Below are positions 46,263-54,965 of a stretch of DNA of 64,000 bases, one piece after another. Where the stretch lies: assembly GCA_009773515.1 (NCBI GenBank), contig WSXX01000008.1, positions 62,001-126,000 on the forward strand, read 5' to 3'. Position 1 is the first letter of the stretch. Each line of letters begins with the position of its first letter. The notes beneath the pieces were generated by a model. The model made no database searches. It was not told the DNA's origin and saw only the letters and a program-made list of their open reading frames with translations. The position numbers and the translations under genes are program-made. This DNA comes from Bacteroidota bacterium. GTDB lineage: Bacteria > Bacteroidota > Bacteroidia > Bacteroidales > Lentimicrobiaceae.

Positions 46263-47120
46263 TTAGAATTCCCACAGGTTATTCTCGAAGTTGAAAAGAT
46301 CTTCCTTAATACGTTCTGCTTCCATCAGGGCATCAATGCCGGTTGCATAATCAGAAATCCTGCGGTCGTAAACGTTATCTTCCTTGTAGATGTAACTGGT
46401 GAACATCCGTTTCCAGAAGATATCATCATAGGTTTTACGCGCTGCGCTGTTATTTCTGTTAAAAACCTCAGCTTTGGCAAAAACCGGACGCGCTTCGGGG
46501 AAATAAATCCAGAAAAGGGGGTCATAAGCTCTGAAGATTCCATTCTCATCAAAGTTATCGCGAACAGGGCAAATTCCCAGAATTCTGACTTCCATGACTG
46601 AGCGTTGTTTATCAAAAAACCAGTCCTCTTTTATTCTGAAACGCTTAACATCAGAAGGGTTAAACTTTACTGAGATAACGGTATCATACCAATCGTATGG
46701 CGGATAAGGCCTTTGGATGGTGGCTGAATCGTTTTTCTCAAGACGGTTCATAATTTCCTGATAAGTAAGCGGAACCAGAAACTCATCTGTTGTGCTGGAA
46801 GCATCGTAGGCTGTGATGGCGCCTTCTTTCAATGCATCAAGAACAACCTGGGTAAGACTTCTGAGGTCGTTATGAGGAACTTCGGGATAATAGAAAGGCT
46901 GATTCAACTTCTCACGAAGATCGATCACTCTCCATATCCTTTTGCGCCACACCACATCAGCTTCACGCACCCATGGATAGGTAATAGGCTTTTTCTCGAT
47001 GGTAACTTTCTTATCGTAAATCCCGTCGCGCGGAGGGCTATCGAGCACCTGTGCATCAGCAGTTTTTGCAATACCGACCATTACCACGGCCAGCAATAGA
47101 TAACCAAATACTTTTTTCAT
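46263..47120 (-). CDS. gldN: T9SS ring protein GldN/PorN
   Basis: Periplasmic protein that builds the GldK-GldN ring of the type IX secretion system. A 285-aa protein with signal peptide to about residue 23 (KTADAQV) and the family core IYDKKVTIEKKPITYPWVRE, DVVWRKRIWRVIDLREK and QPFYYPEVPHNDLRSL. Last gene of the gldKLMN operon, 142 bp after gldM, and followed by a strong terminator. Confidence 0.95.
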   Translation of the reverse strand: MKKVFGYLLLAVVMVGIAKTADAQVLDSPPRDGIYDKKVTIEKKPITYPWVREADVVWRKRIWRVIDLREKLNQPFYYPEVPHNDLRSLTQVVLDALKEGAITAYDASSTTDEFLVPLTYQEIMNRLEKNDSATIQRPYPPYDWYDTVISVKFNPSDVKRFRIKEDWFFDKQRSVMEVRILGICPVRDNFDENGIFRAYDPLFWIYFPEARPVFAKAEVFNRNNSAARKTYDDIFWKRMFTSYIYKEDNVYDRRISDYATGIDALMEAERIKEDLFNFENNLWEF

Positions 47121-47262
47121 CCGTTGATTGCTTTGTTTTACAGGATTCAGATGATTTCACCTGAAAATCCCGGATTCCAATTTCATTATTTCTGAAACAG
47201 CTTTTGTTTCAAGCTACCCGAAGACCATAAGTCTTCAGAAAAAGAACGTTAAATTTAGAATG

Positions 47263-48819
47263 TTATTGCACTGTAAGACTGATGGTACCCAGTTTACGGT
47301 TTCCATCAGGACCACGGGCAATAATATTTTCTATCCAGATTCTCTCACCTCTTTTGCAATTAGAGATAAAAGTCTGCATTTCCTGGGTCAGCATATTTCC
47401 GGTTGCTGCGCGTTCCCACATATCACCACCTCTAACGCCGGCGAAATTATAGGAAACGATTTCAAATTGGAGGTCAAAATCAAAATCTTCAGGCATGCGC
47501 GGTATAATAGCTCTTGCAGCCAGAAGCATATTTTTTTGAACAGGTCCGCCATCGGTATTTGCAATATATGCTTTGGGGTCCGGAACACGTTTGATACGGA
47601 AATCAGCAGCACCCATTTTCCTTTGGGTTTTACCATCGTTATGAACAACAGAAATGGTTGCTTTTTGTCCTAGAGGAACCCTGACCACCCATTCTTTACC
47701 ATCGCGACGAATTGTACCGCTGGTAATCGTAGGTTGAATCTGTGACTCAGGAATACCTGAAGCAGAGATTGAAATAGGGTTATCTACGTTGGCATAGAGA
47801 ACATTCATTTTGGTTGGGGCAACAGTGAGTGACGGAGTCATTACAAAGTAGCTTTCTTCAAAAGAATAATCTTTAGGTTCCCCATCAGGGCCCTGCACTT
47901 TGATTGTACCTCTATACGTTTGCAGGCCAGTAGCACCGGCACTTACTGTATATTTAGCAATACCGCCGGAAGCAGGAATCTGCCTTCCACCAATAAATAC
48001 TTCAGGATTCTGTTTTGAGTCAAGCGCAGCAACCATAATTTCAGCCTCGTAAGTATCTCCCTGGAAAACAAGTTTTGAGCTTGGGATTACTTTAGGTGCA
48101 ACCTGGTCAAATTTGTAATCATCAGCCGAAATAGAACTGTAAAGTGAAGAAACAATATCACTTTCAACATTTCTGATGTCAGCAATAAGTTTATTCAGAA
48201 AAGTAACATTGGCAGCAAGAATAACATGATAGAAATTGTGTTGCTCCCAGTTTTGTTTTTTACCGCTGGCATCATAAAAGGGACCTTCGGTGTCCATTCC
48301 GAATTTCAGATTAGCACGTTTATTCTCATCTACAAGATTGAGAATTTTGGTTTTAAAATCTTCGATCTCAATTTTTAATTCGCCTGCTTTCCCTTTAGAA
48401 CCATCCTGTGATCCGCCAAAGAAATAGTTGGTAGAAACATCATATTTATCACGGGTAGAAATTTTTCCAAGCGGTGTTGCACGGGCTTCATCGATGGTAA
48501 TTTTCTCCGATTTGGAAATGACTTCGTATTTAGTCTCATCAATAAATTTGATAAGATCATCAGAAAGTTGTCTAGCCTCTTTGGCTTTATCCCAGAAAGG
48601 ACCAACTTTGGCTTCATTAAGCAGGTGTTGTTGTTCAAATCTTGCGTATGTTTCTTCAATTTTCGATTTGAGGTTTTCGTTTGTATTTTCAATACTATGA
48701 TTTACAGACACGAAAGCTTCAATAATCTCAACCGAAACGTTGAGGGCAAGCAGCGCAGTCAACACCAGGTACATCATCGCGATCATTTTTTGCCGCGGTG
48801 TCTCCTTGTATCCAGCCAT
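47263..48819 (-). CDS. gldM: T9SS inner-membrane motor protein GldM/PorM
   Basis: Spans the periplasm and couples the GldL motor to the outer-membrane ring. 518 aa with a short cytoplasmic N-terminus AGYKETPRQKMIAMMYL, one transmembrane helix (about 13-32) and a long periplasmic part. The N-terminal coiled region (about 35-220) is followed by the stacked beta domains D2-D4 typical of GldM (VAPKVIPSSKLVFQGD, MTPSLTVAPTKMNVLYANVDNPI). Tail RKLGTISLTVQ matches the family. 46 bp after gldL. Confidence 0.96.
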   Translation of the reverse strand: MAGYKETPRQKMIAMMYLVLTALLALNVSVEIIEAFVSVNHSIENTNENLKSKIEETYARFEQQHLLNEAKVGPFWDKAKEARQLSDDLIKFIDETKYEVISKSEKITIDEARATPLGKISTRDKYDVSTNYFFGGSQDGSKGKAGELKIEIEDFKTKILNLVDENKRANLKFGMDTEGPFYDASGKKQNWEQHNFYHVILAANVTFLNKLIADIRNVESDIVSSLYSSISADDYKFDQVAPKVIPSSKLVFQGDTYEAEIMVAALDSKQNPEVFIGGRQIPASGGIAKYTVSAGATGLQTYRGTIKVQGPDGEPKDYSFEESYFVMTPSLTVAPTKMNVLYANVDNPISISASGIPESQIQPTITSGTIRRDGKEWVVRVPLGQKATISVVHNDGKTQRKMGAADFRIKRVPDPKAYIANTDGGPVQKNMLLAARAIIPRMPEDFDFDLQFEIVSYNFAGVRGGDMWERAATGNMLTQEMQTFISNCKRGERIWIENIIARGPDGNRKLGTISLTVQ

Positions 48820-48865
48820 ATTATTTTTTTAATGTAATTGTTAGAAAATCAGTTAAAGTGGGTGC

Positions 48866-49714
48866 TTATTTTACGTTCATTGCAGCAAGCATGTTGCCGT
48901 AAACGTTATTGAGCGCTGCAACCTTTTTGGTAAGTGCATCAAGTTCCAACCTGTATTTACCCATATCTTCACTTGAACCGGTGAGGGTTGAAAGATATTG
49001 ATTGATACTGGTATGCAGTTTGCTGGTATCTTCAAGATGAGCATTTGAATTTTTCAACTGAAGTTCATAAACGGCATTGAGTGCAGAGAGATTGTTACCG
49101 ATTTTCTGTAATTGCTCACTGTAAGTTCTATTATCGAGCCCTGAGAAGTCAAATTTCTCAACAGTTTTCGCAAGAGATTGTGCGGTTAACTGATAAGCAG
49201 AGGCAAGCTGACCTGATGATTCGTTTGCTTTGGCAACACTAAGCGAAAGCTCATTGACTGATTTTGATGCGTTGCTAAGGTTACGTGTGTAATCGTTTGT
49301 AGCAACTGCGGCACCTGATAAGTCAGACATTTTGCTGGCGTTTTCGCTCAGGCTTCGCAAACCATTGCCCAGGCTTTGTATCAATTCAGGGCCTATTTTG
49401 GCTTTTTCAAGCATATTGTCTAATTCCTGAGTAGGGGTTTTTCCGCCTTTGGTGATTTCAGCTCCACCATGATACATTCCGGCGAGTTCAGGATATACAA
49501 GACTCCAGTCAGGTTCTACGTGAGGAGGTTCAAACGCAGAGAAAAAGAAGATGATTGCTTCGGTACCTAAGCCTAAAATGAGCATTTCGTTGGCATAGGG
49601 GTAGTGGTTAATTTTAAAGAGTGCTCCTAGAATAACTACTGCCGCTCCGATTCCATAGAGCTTTGACATGAAGTTTCTGAATCCCTTTCCTCTGACTAAA
49701 TTATTCAATCCCAT
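48866..49714 (-). CDS. gldL: T9SS inner-membrane motor protein GldL/PorL
   Basis: Proton-driven partner of GldM. The 282-aa protein has two N-terminal transmembrane helices (about 17-36 and 44-62) separated by KINHYPYANEML, with the conserved Glu in the second helix (LGTEAIIFFFSAFEPP) thought to carry protons, then a long cytoplasmic helical region rich in Ser/Asn. Sits 74 bp after gldK and before gldM, in the standard order. Confidence 0.95.
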   Translation of the reverse strand: MGLNNLVRGKGFRNFMSKLYGIGAAVVILGALFKINHYPYANEMLILGLGTEAIIFFFSAFEPPHVEPDWSLVYPELAGMYHGGAEITKGGKTPTQELDNMLEKAKIGPELIQSLGNGLRSLSENASKMSDLSGAAVATNDYTRNLSNASKSVNELSLSVAKANESSGQLASAYQLTAQSLAKTVEKFDFSGLDNRTYSEQLQKIGNNLSALNAVYELQLKNSNAHLEDTSKLHTSINQYLSTLTGSSEDMGKYRLELDALTKKVAALNNVYGNMLAAMNVK

Positions 49715-49788
49715 GATCGTTGAGTGTTAATTGTTTTGGATTTAGTTAAATTTACTTTTGATCTTGATTCCCTGAAAAGGTAATACCT

Positions 49789-51144
49789 TTAGTTGTAAAT
49801 TTTTGACGCACGTGCAGGATTATCATCTTTCTGGCGGCCCATATAATTCTGAACACAACGGAATCCAATGTAAGATTTTGCAGTATCCTGAAATTCATAG
49901 GCACGTGAGTTAACCTGAAGATAATAAGAGATATCCTTCCAAGAACCTCCGCGTACAACTTTTCTCTTCAGTGCCGGAGGATCGCTGTCCTTTGCATTGT
50001 AGCTGTAAGCCGGGTTCATGTCCCATGTGAAGTGATATGCACTTTCGTCGTATGCATCATTGGTCCATTCTGCAACGTTGCCGGCCATATCATAAAGACC
50101 GAAATCGTTGGCAGGATAGTGAGCTACAATAACCGGAGTGAGTCCACCGTCGTCAACATAATTACCGCGCAGAGGTTTAAAGTTGGCAAGGAAACATCCT
50201 TTTTCGTTGCGTGTATAAGGGCCTCCCCATGGATATGGACTAAAGGAGTTTCCTCCGCGAGCTGCCCATTCCCATTCAGCTTCGGTGGGAAGCCTGAACT
50301 CATTAACTACGGCATTGCCTTTGCTGTTAAGATATGCACGAAGCAATTCTGTGCGCCAGATGCTGAAAGCTTTTGCCTGTTTCCAGTTAACACCAACTAC
50401 TGGATAGTTATCGTAGGCCGGGTGCCAGAAATAACGCTCGGTCATAGGATCGTTGTATGAATATGCATAATCATGAATCCATGCGAGTGTATCAGGATAT
50501 ACATTAATTATTTCTTTGCGAACGTAAAGCGAACGATCTTTCAAACCCTGAGGACGGTTGGCAAGACCTGCATTTACAGGATCTCCGGCAGAAAAGTCTT
50601 TTCCAGCTGCAGCTTTAAAATCTACCCAGTAATACTCATAAAAAAGTTTACGGGTGTCAATTTCTTTGCGACGGAAATAACGCTCATGCTCAGGCAGGAA
50701 CATATCCTCGAGTGCATCGCGCTCTTCTTCACCAGCCCATTCTATGTCGGCTTTCCAGTTAAGGAAAGGAGGATCATAAGTTTCTCCGGTTTTTTTGTTT
50801 TCTTCAATAAGATAGGTCTCAGGATTGATTTCACCCAGCTTCTGACGGGCAATTGAATCCCTCACCCAGAAAACAAACTGGCGGTATTCATTATTGGTAA
50901 TTTCAGTTTCATCCATATAGAATGCACTTACTGATACCGTTCTTGGATCATTTATATGTGCGTAAGGCACATCCTGATCTCCGACACCCATGGTGAAACT
51001 GCCCATCGGAATGTAAGCCATCCCAAAAGGATCGGGCTGATAAAATTTCTCACGCTTAGATACACCAACGAGTTCACCGTTTCCTGAATTTCCACAGCTA
51101 CTCAGGATTAAGGCAGCAATGATGTAGTTGAAGAGTTTTTTCAT
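49789..51144 (-). CDS. gldK: T9SS ring lipoprotein GldK/PorK
   Basis: Outer-membrane-anchored lipoprotein that forms the periplasmic ring with GldN. 451 aa with lipobox ILSSCGNSG (cysteine at residue 17). The rest is a formylglycine-generating-enzyme/SUMF1-type fold: MGSFTMGVGDQD, WKQAKAFSIWRTELL, FRLPTEAEWEWAARGG, YPWGGPYTRNEKGCF, YDMAGNVAEWTND and VRGGSWKD. In GldK this fold is structural; it is not expected to oxidise cysteine. First gene of gldKLMN with its own promoter upstream. Confidence 0.95.
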   Translation of the reverse strand: MKKLFNYIIAALILSSCGNSGNGELVGVSKREKFYQPDPFGMAYIPMGSFTMGVGDQDVPYAHINDPRTVSVSAFYMDETEITNNEYRQFVFWVRDSIARQKLGEINPETYLIEENKKTGETYDPPFLNWKADIEWAGEEERDALEDMFLPEHERYFRRKEIDTRKLFYEYYWVDFKAAAGKDFSAGDPVNAGLANRPQGLKDRSLYVRKEIINVYPDTLAWIHDYAYSYNDPMTERYFWHPAYDNYPVVGVNWKQAKAFSIWRTELLRAYLNSKGNAVVNEFRLPTEAEWEWAARGGNSFSPYPWGGPYTRNEKGCFLANFKPLRGNYVDDGGLTPVIVAHYPANDFGLYDMAGNVAEWTNDAYDESAYHFTWDMNPAYSYNAKDSDPPALKRKVVRGGSWKDISYYLQVNSRAYEFQDTAKSYIGFRCVQNYMGRQKDDNPARASKIYN

Positions 51145-51218
51145 GTTTGTTCCTGATTTTAATGCAAATAACGGGTTAAGTCTTCAATTATTATCCCTGA
51201 CCCCGTTTTTTAGACCGA

Positions 51219-51249
51219 CAAAAATAGCAATATAATTATTCAAACCAAC
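51219..51249 (-). promoter_or_regulatory. Promoter of gldKLMN
   Basis: On the minus strand TATTTTTG (51219-51226) matches the -7 consensus and lies 19 bp from GTTG (51246-51249, one mismatch to TTTG). It falls in the 114-bp gap between porP and gldK, so the ring/motor genes can be transcribed apart from porP. Confidence 0.5.
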
Positions 51250-51258
51250 TTTTTTATG

Positions 51259-52251
51259 TTAAAGGAATCGTGTATTCCTGAAACTTTTTCTTGTTTTCTC
51301 CAATTCCAGCTTGAAACTGTAGCGAACCATGATTTCATGACTTCCTGCTCCTCCTATCCGCGAAAGCGGGATATCGTAAGCATAACCGAAGCTCAAATCC
51401 TTGACACTCATCCCAATCATTACTGCTGCTGTTTCCTGAAAACGGTAAGTTAATCCGCCCCAGAATTTTTCATTGTACTGCAATCGGGCATTCAGATCAA
51501 TTTGAGCGGTGGTGCCATCATATTTCACAAAAACTCCTGGAATCAGCACATAAGCAGGATTTCTGATCCATGATATCTGATATCCGGCAGCTGCGTAATA
51601 ATGACGCCTGAGCTTAAATTCTGAACCTCCGGAGCCCAACTGCCTCGAACCTTCGAGTAATTGTGTTGTAGATAATCCCATGTATAAACCACCGGGCTGA
51701 ATAAAAAAAGCGCCGAATGAAAGGTCGGTAAACATGGTACTTTCTGTGCCCCCTTTAATTATCGGGTCATCGTCAACTGGTTTTAATTTTCCGTAATCAA
51801 GTGATTTATTCAGGAAACCAACATTAAAGCCGATTCCAAGTTTTCCATCACCCAAAGGACGTTGGTAAGCGTAGCCCAATCGAACGTAAATATCCTTGAA
51901 ATATCCGATTTTATCCTGCATAACCGTTGCGGAAACACCACCTCTGAGCAATCTGATCGGTGAATCACCTGATATAACAAAACTTTCCGGCGATACCTTA
52001 TTGCCATCAGTATCTTCTATGCCTATCCATTGCTGGCGCATTATCCCCGTAACATTTATAGCATCATGTAAGCCGGCATAACCAGGATTTACAGCCATAT
52101 GATTAAACATATTAAGCGTAAACTGAGGCTCCTGCTGCGAATAAACATTACTGAAAGAAATTGCAAGGATAAAAGCAGCAAATAACCTGACGGAAATCAG
52201 CGTGCGGATATTAACAGAACTTATCATGCTGAAACGCAATTTCAAATTCAT
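51259..52251 (-). CDS. T9SS-associated outer-membrane protein, PorP/SprF family
   Basis: A 330-aa beta-barrel protein with a signal peptide whose core is FAAFILAISFSNVYSQ (ending near residue 39) and the family opening QEPQFTLNMFNHMAVNPGYAG, INVTGIMRQQWIGI, plus barrel strands such as KLGIGFNVGFLN and YAYDIPLSRIGGAGSHEIMVRY. Members are needed for secretion and surface anchoring of T9SS cargo and often serve a particular substrate. It heads the gldKLMN genes on the same strand, the usual Bacteroidota order. Confidence 0.92.
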   Translation of the reverse strand: MNLKLRFSMISSVNIRTLISVRLFAAFILAISFSNVYSQQEPQFTLNMFNHMAVNPGYAGLHDAINVTGIMRQQWIGIEDTDGNKVSPESFVISGDSPIRLLRGGVSATVMQDKIGYFKDIYVRLGYAYQRPLGDGKLGIGFNVGFLNKSLDYGKLKPVDDDPIIKGGTESTMFTDLSFGAFFIQPGGLYMGLSTTQLLEGSRQLGSGGSEFKLRRHYYAAAGYQISWIRNPAYVLIPGVFVKYDGTTAQIDLNARLQYNEKFWGGLTYRFQETAAVMIGMSVKDLSFGYAYDIPLSRIGGAGSHEIMVRYSFKLELEKTRKSFRNTRFL

Positions 52252-52540
52252 TTAACTGTGCGATTGTCACTTCCTGAAACAAATATTCAACCTGATGCAT
52301 TAATGAATTTCAAACATTAAAGCCGGTTAAAAACTATAAACACCAATCCTTCTTTTTAGTTAAAACCAAGAAGAATTATAATAACAACAAAAGATGCTGA
52401 TTATTATACCCGAACCGACATATATGATCATTCAATTCCACAAAAGTAATACATTCCTTTTAAATTTTAATACTTGTTAAAAAAAATCAAAATCAGAATG
52501 CGGAAAATAGTCCTGAAAATCCTAAAAATTACTCAGGTTG

Positions 52541-52573
52541 TTTGATATTCTGGCAAAAAACGCTTTAGCTTTG
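52541..52573 (+). promoter_or_regulatory. Promoter of the tandem YitT genes
   Basis: TTTG (52541-52544), 21-bp spacer, TAGCTTTG (52566-52573): both elements exact. Transcription would begin about 40 nt before the ATG at 52620. The remainder of the 368-bp gap 52252-52619 shows no other clear element. Confidence 0.6.
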
Positions 52574-52619
52574 CAAAAAAATTTGCGAACTGTATTTTAC
52601 TAATAAACAATAACTTAAC

Positions 52620-53546
52620 ATGGCTTTTGTACAAAATGAGAAGGTTTTCTCGAAGAAATGGTTCATTGCTTACACCTTGACTGTGATCGGTTCGTTTATT
52701 CTTGCGGCTGGTTTTGTCTTTTTTATAAATCCTTACAACATTGTTCCGGGCGGTGTTTATGGCATCGGAATCGTAGTGCATCACCTCACCGAAGGCATGT
52801 TTTCGTTCTGGCCTACAGGCATTCCCATCGGGCTTTTTGGTTTGGTGCTGAATGTTCCGCTTACCATTATCGGAATTAAGATTTTAGGACCCAGATTTGG
52901 CATCAAAACCGTTATTGGCTTTGTTCTGACTTCTGTTTTTATGGATATGCTGACCATGATTGTCGGTGAAAATGATCCGCTTGGTCTTGTTGATGATATC
53001 CTGATGGCATGTGTTTTTGGTGGTGTTCTGATAGGTTTCGGACTGGGGTTGATTTTTAAATCGAAAGCTACCTCGGGAGGCTCTGATATTGTGGCCATGA
53101 TTATTGCAAAATATACACGCCTGCCTCTTGGTCAATTGATGATTTATGTTGACTCTGTGATTGTTTTATTCGGACTTGCTGTATTTCAGGACTGGAAAAT
53201 TCCACTTTACTCATGGATTGTAATATTTATAACCGGGAAAGTTATTGATATAACCATGCAGGGAGTGAGTTACGATAAAACCTTATTTATTGTTTCAAAA
53301 GAATTTGAGCTGATCCGCGACAAAATCATCAATGACCTGAATCGCGGAGGTACCTTTATTCCCGGCAAGGGCATGTTTAATAATTCCGATAAAACAATAA
53401 TCTTTACAGTGCTGAATCGCCGCGAGCTGGCTATCCTTGAAGAATATATTCACGAGATTGACCCAAAAGCATTTGTGACAGTCGTGGATGCCAACGAAAT
53501 TCTCGGTGAAGGATTCAAGTCATTGCGCGACAAGGTTTCTGAATAA
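52620..53546 (+). CDS. YitT-family membrane protein, first of a tandem pair
   Basis: A 308-aa inner-membrane protein with six hydrophobic helices (DUF161; residues about 14-220), the signature FINPYNIVPGGVYGIGIV, GFGLGLIFKSKATSGGSDI and a cytoplasmic DUF2179 domain at the C-terminus (about 225-308, KIINDLNRGGTFIPGKG, FTVLNRRELAILEEYI). Function unknown; some homologues have been linked to transport or to sensing. It is followed 50 bp later by a close paralogue and driven by an exact consensus promoter. Confidence 0.9.
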   Translation: MAFVQNEKVFSKKWFIAYTLTVIGSFILAAGFVFFINPYNIVPGGVYGIGIVVHHLTEGMFSFWPTGIPIGLFGLVLNVPLTIIGIKILGPRFGIKTVIGFVLTSVFMDMLTMIVGENDPLGLVDDILMACVFGGVLIGFGLGLIFKSKATSGGSDIVAMIIAKYTRLPLGQLMIYVDSVIVLFGLAVFQDWKIPLYSWIVIFITGKVIDITMQGVSYDKTLFIVSKEFELIRDKIINDLNRGGTFIPGKGMFNNSDKTIIFTVLNRRELAILEEYIHEIDPKAFVTVVDANEILGEGFKSLRDKVSE

Positions 53547-53596
53547 AATCATCATCACTGAAACCAATAACATCCGACTCCTAACTTTTTCAGAAA

Positions 53597-54490
53597 ATGG
53601 CATTTCTTCAGAAAGATAAGTTATTTACCCGAAAGTGGTTCATATCGTATGGGCTGATCGTTGCCGGTACTTTGCTGGTATCGCTGGGATATGTCTATTT
53701 TATTACACCTTATAAAATAGTTCCCGGAGGTATATATGGTATTTCAATTGTGCTTCATCACACTTTCGGGCTTCCGGTTGGCTTAACTGCACTGGCTTTC
53801 AACATACCCCTGACCATAATTGGCACCAGGGTTCTCGGCCCGAGGTTCGGTGCAAAAACTGTGGTTGGCTTTGTACTTACTTCGGTTTTTGTGGATGTGC
53901 TTTCATACTTTTCGGAGTTTAAGCCGCTGGTTGATGGTGATCCGCTGCTTTCATCCATCTTTGGTGGCGCTATAATAGGTGTCGGTGTCGGGTTGATTTT
54001 TAAATCTAAAGCTACTTCGGGAGGATCAGATGTAATTGCAATGATTATTTCAAGATACACCCGCCTGTCTCTTGGGCTTATGATGATGGCTGTAGATTCT
54101 GTTATAGTACTTGTAGGTTTTGTGGCTTTTGGCGACTGGCATATACCTTTATATTCATGGATCACCATTTTTGTAATGGGAAAGGTAATCGACGCAGTGC
54201 TTCAAGGTGTATCGTATGAGAAGACAATATTTATAGTTTCAGATCAGCATCAGGCTATCCGCGATAAAATCATCAATGACCTGCATCGAGGAGGAACTTA
54301 TCTGAATGCGGAAGGAATGTATAACGGCAATCAGAAAAAGGTGATTTTTACAGTTGTAAATCGCAGGGAGCTGGCCATGCTTGAGGAGTTTATCAATCAG
54401 ATAGATCCGAAAGCATTTCTTACGGTGATGGATGCCAACGAAATACTTGGTAAGGGATTTAAATCGTTGAGGGATAAGCTGGAAGAGTAA
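53597..54490 (+). CDS. YitT-family membrane protein, second of a tandem pair
   Basis: 297 aa, similar along its whole length to the preceding protein (roughly 60 percent by eye): opening MAFLQKDKLFTRKWFISY, YFITPYKIVPGGIYGISIV, VGVGLIFKSKATSGGSDV, and C-terminal DUF2179 KIINDLHRGGTYLNAEG. The pair arose by gene duplication and probably forms a hetero-oligomer or has diverged in ligand. It ends just before the heptanucleotide tandem repeat. Confidence 0.9.
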   Translation: MAFLQKDKLFTRKWFISYGLIVAGTLLVSLGYVYFITPYKIVPGGIYGISIVLHHTFGLPVGLTALAFNIPLTIIGTRVLGPRFGAKTVVGFVLTSVFVDVLSYFSEFKPLVDGDPLLSSIFGGAIIGVGVGLIFKSKATSGGSDVIAMIISRYTRLSLGLMMMAVDSVIVLVGFVAFGDWHIPLYSWITIFVMGKVIDAVLQGVSYEKTIFIVSDQHQAIRDKIINDLHRGGTYLNAEGMYNGNQKKVIFTVVNRRELAMLEEFINQIDPKAFLTVMDANEILGKGFKSLRDKLEE

Positions 54491-54501
54491 GGAAGGTTAA
54501 T

Positions 54502-54564
54502 AATTTCTAATTTCTAATTTCTAATTTCTGATATCTGATATCTGATTTCTGATTTCTGATTTCT
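54502..54564. repeat. Heptanucleotide tandem repeat, nine units
   Basis: Four AATTTCT (54502-54529), two GATATCT (54530-54543) and three GATTTCT (54544-54564), exactly in register at 7 bp. It starts 11 bp after the second YitT stop and lies 62 bp before the -33 element of the B12 operon. Confidence 0.9.
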
Positions 54565-54625
54565 ATCCTTACCCTCAACCTTTTCATATTGTTGAAAAGT
54601 ACCTTGAAAAACTTAATACATTTTT

Positions 54626-54658
54626 TTTGCATTCCTCTTTTTTATCTTAGTACTTTTG
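54626..54658 (+). promoter_or_regulatory. Promoter of the B12 operon
   Basis: TTTG (54626-54629), 21-bp spacer, TACTTTTG (54651-54658): both elements exact. Transcription would start right at the 5' edge of the cobalamin aptamer. Confidence 0.65.
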
Positions 54659-54659
54659 C

Positions 54660-54826
54660 AGCGCAATGGTTCCGGAAACGGATAATAGGGAATGCCGTGC
54701 AATCCGGCAACAGTTCCCGCTGCTGTAAGCTCTTGAAAGGTTCAACAAAAAGCCACTGTTCATCCCAAAACGAACGGGAAGGCGTTGAAAATAAACGGAG
54801 TGAGTCAGAAGACCTGCCAATGCCTT
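54660..54826 (+). promoter_or_regulatory. Cobalamin (adenosylcobalamin-class) riboswitch
   Basis: Conserved aptamer blocks are in order: AATAGGGAATGCCGTGCAA followed by CCGGCAACAGTTCCCGCTG and CTGTAAGC, a variable arm holding GCCACTG, then GGGAAGGCG, and the closing GAGTCAGAAGACCTGCC. The ends GCAATGG (54663-54669) and CCAATGC (54818-54824) can form the P1 stem with one mismatch. These match the B12-box consensus. It sits between the promoter and a terminator, ahead of a B12 uptake operon, so bound cobalamin should shut expression off. Confidence 0.95.
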
Positions 54827-54872
54827 GTGGATTTTGTAGTTTACGGTGAATGAACTGCAAATCGGAAAGCCT

Positions 54873-54903
54873 GGCCTGTTTCCCTTTTTCACGGCCTTTT
54901 TTT
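54873..54903 (+). terminator. Leader terminator of the riboswitch (expression platform)
   Basis: GGCCTG (54873-54878) pairs with CACGGCC (54890-54896; one bulged C), then seven Ts. A competing hairpin GGAAA (54864-54868)/TTTCC (54879-54883) overlaps the left arm and could act as antiterminator. Together with the aptamer, promoter and heptad repeat this explains the 475-bp interval 54491-54965. Confidence 0.65.
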
Positions 54904-54965
54904 ATCAGGTTTTTCACTTTTGCTGCAGAATCCGCGCATTTATTCATCAAAAAAACGCAGCAATC

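Noticed and set aside
54502-54564. Heptad repeat as a CRISPR array
   Set aside because: Units are 7 bp with no spacers and there are no cas genes nearby.
54846-54965. Upstream extension of the DUF6580-type gene
   Set aside because: It would place the riboswitch terminator inside the coding region; the ATG at 54966 gives a normal membrane-protein start.
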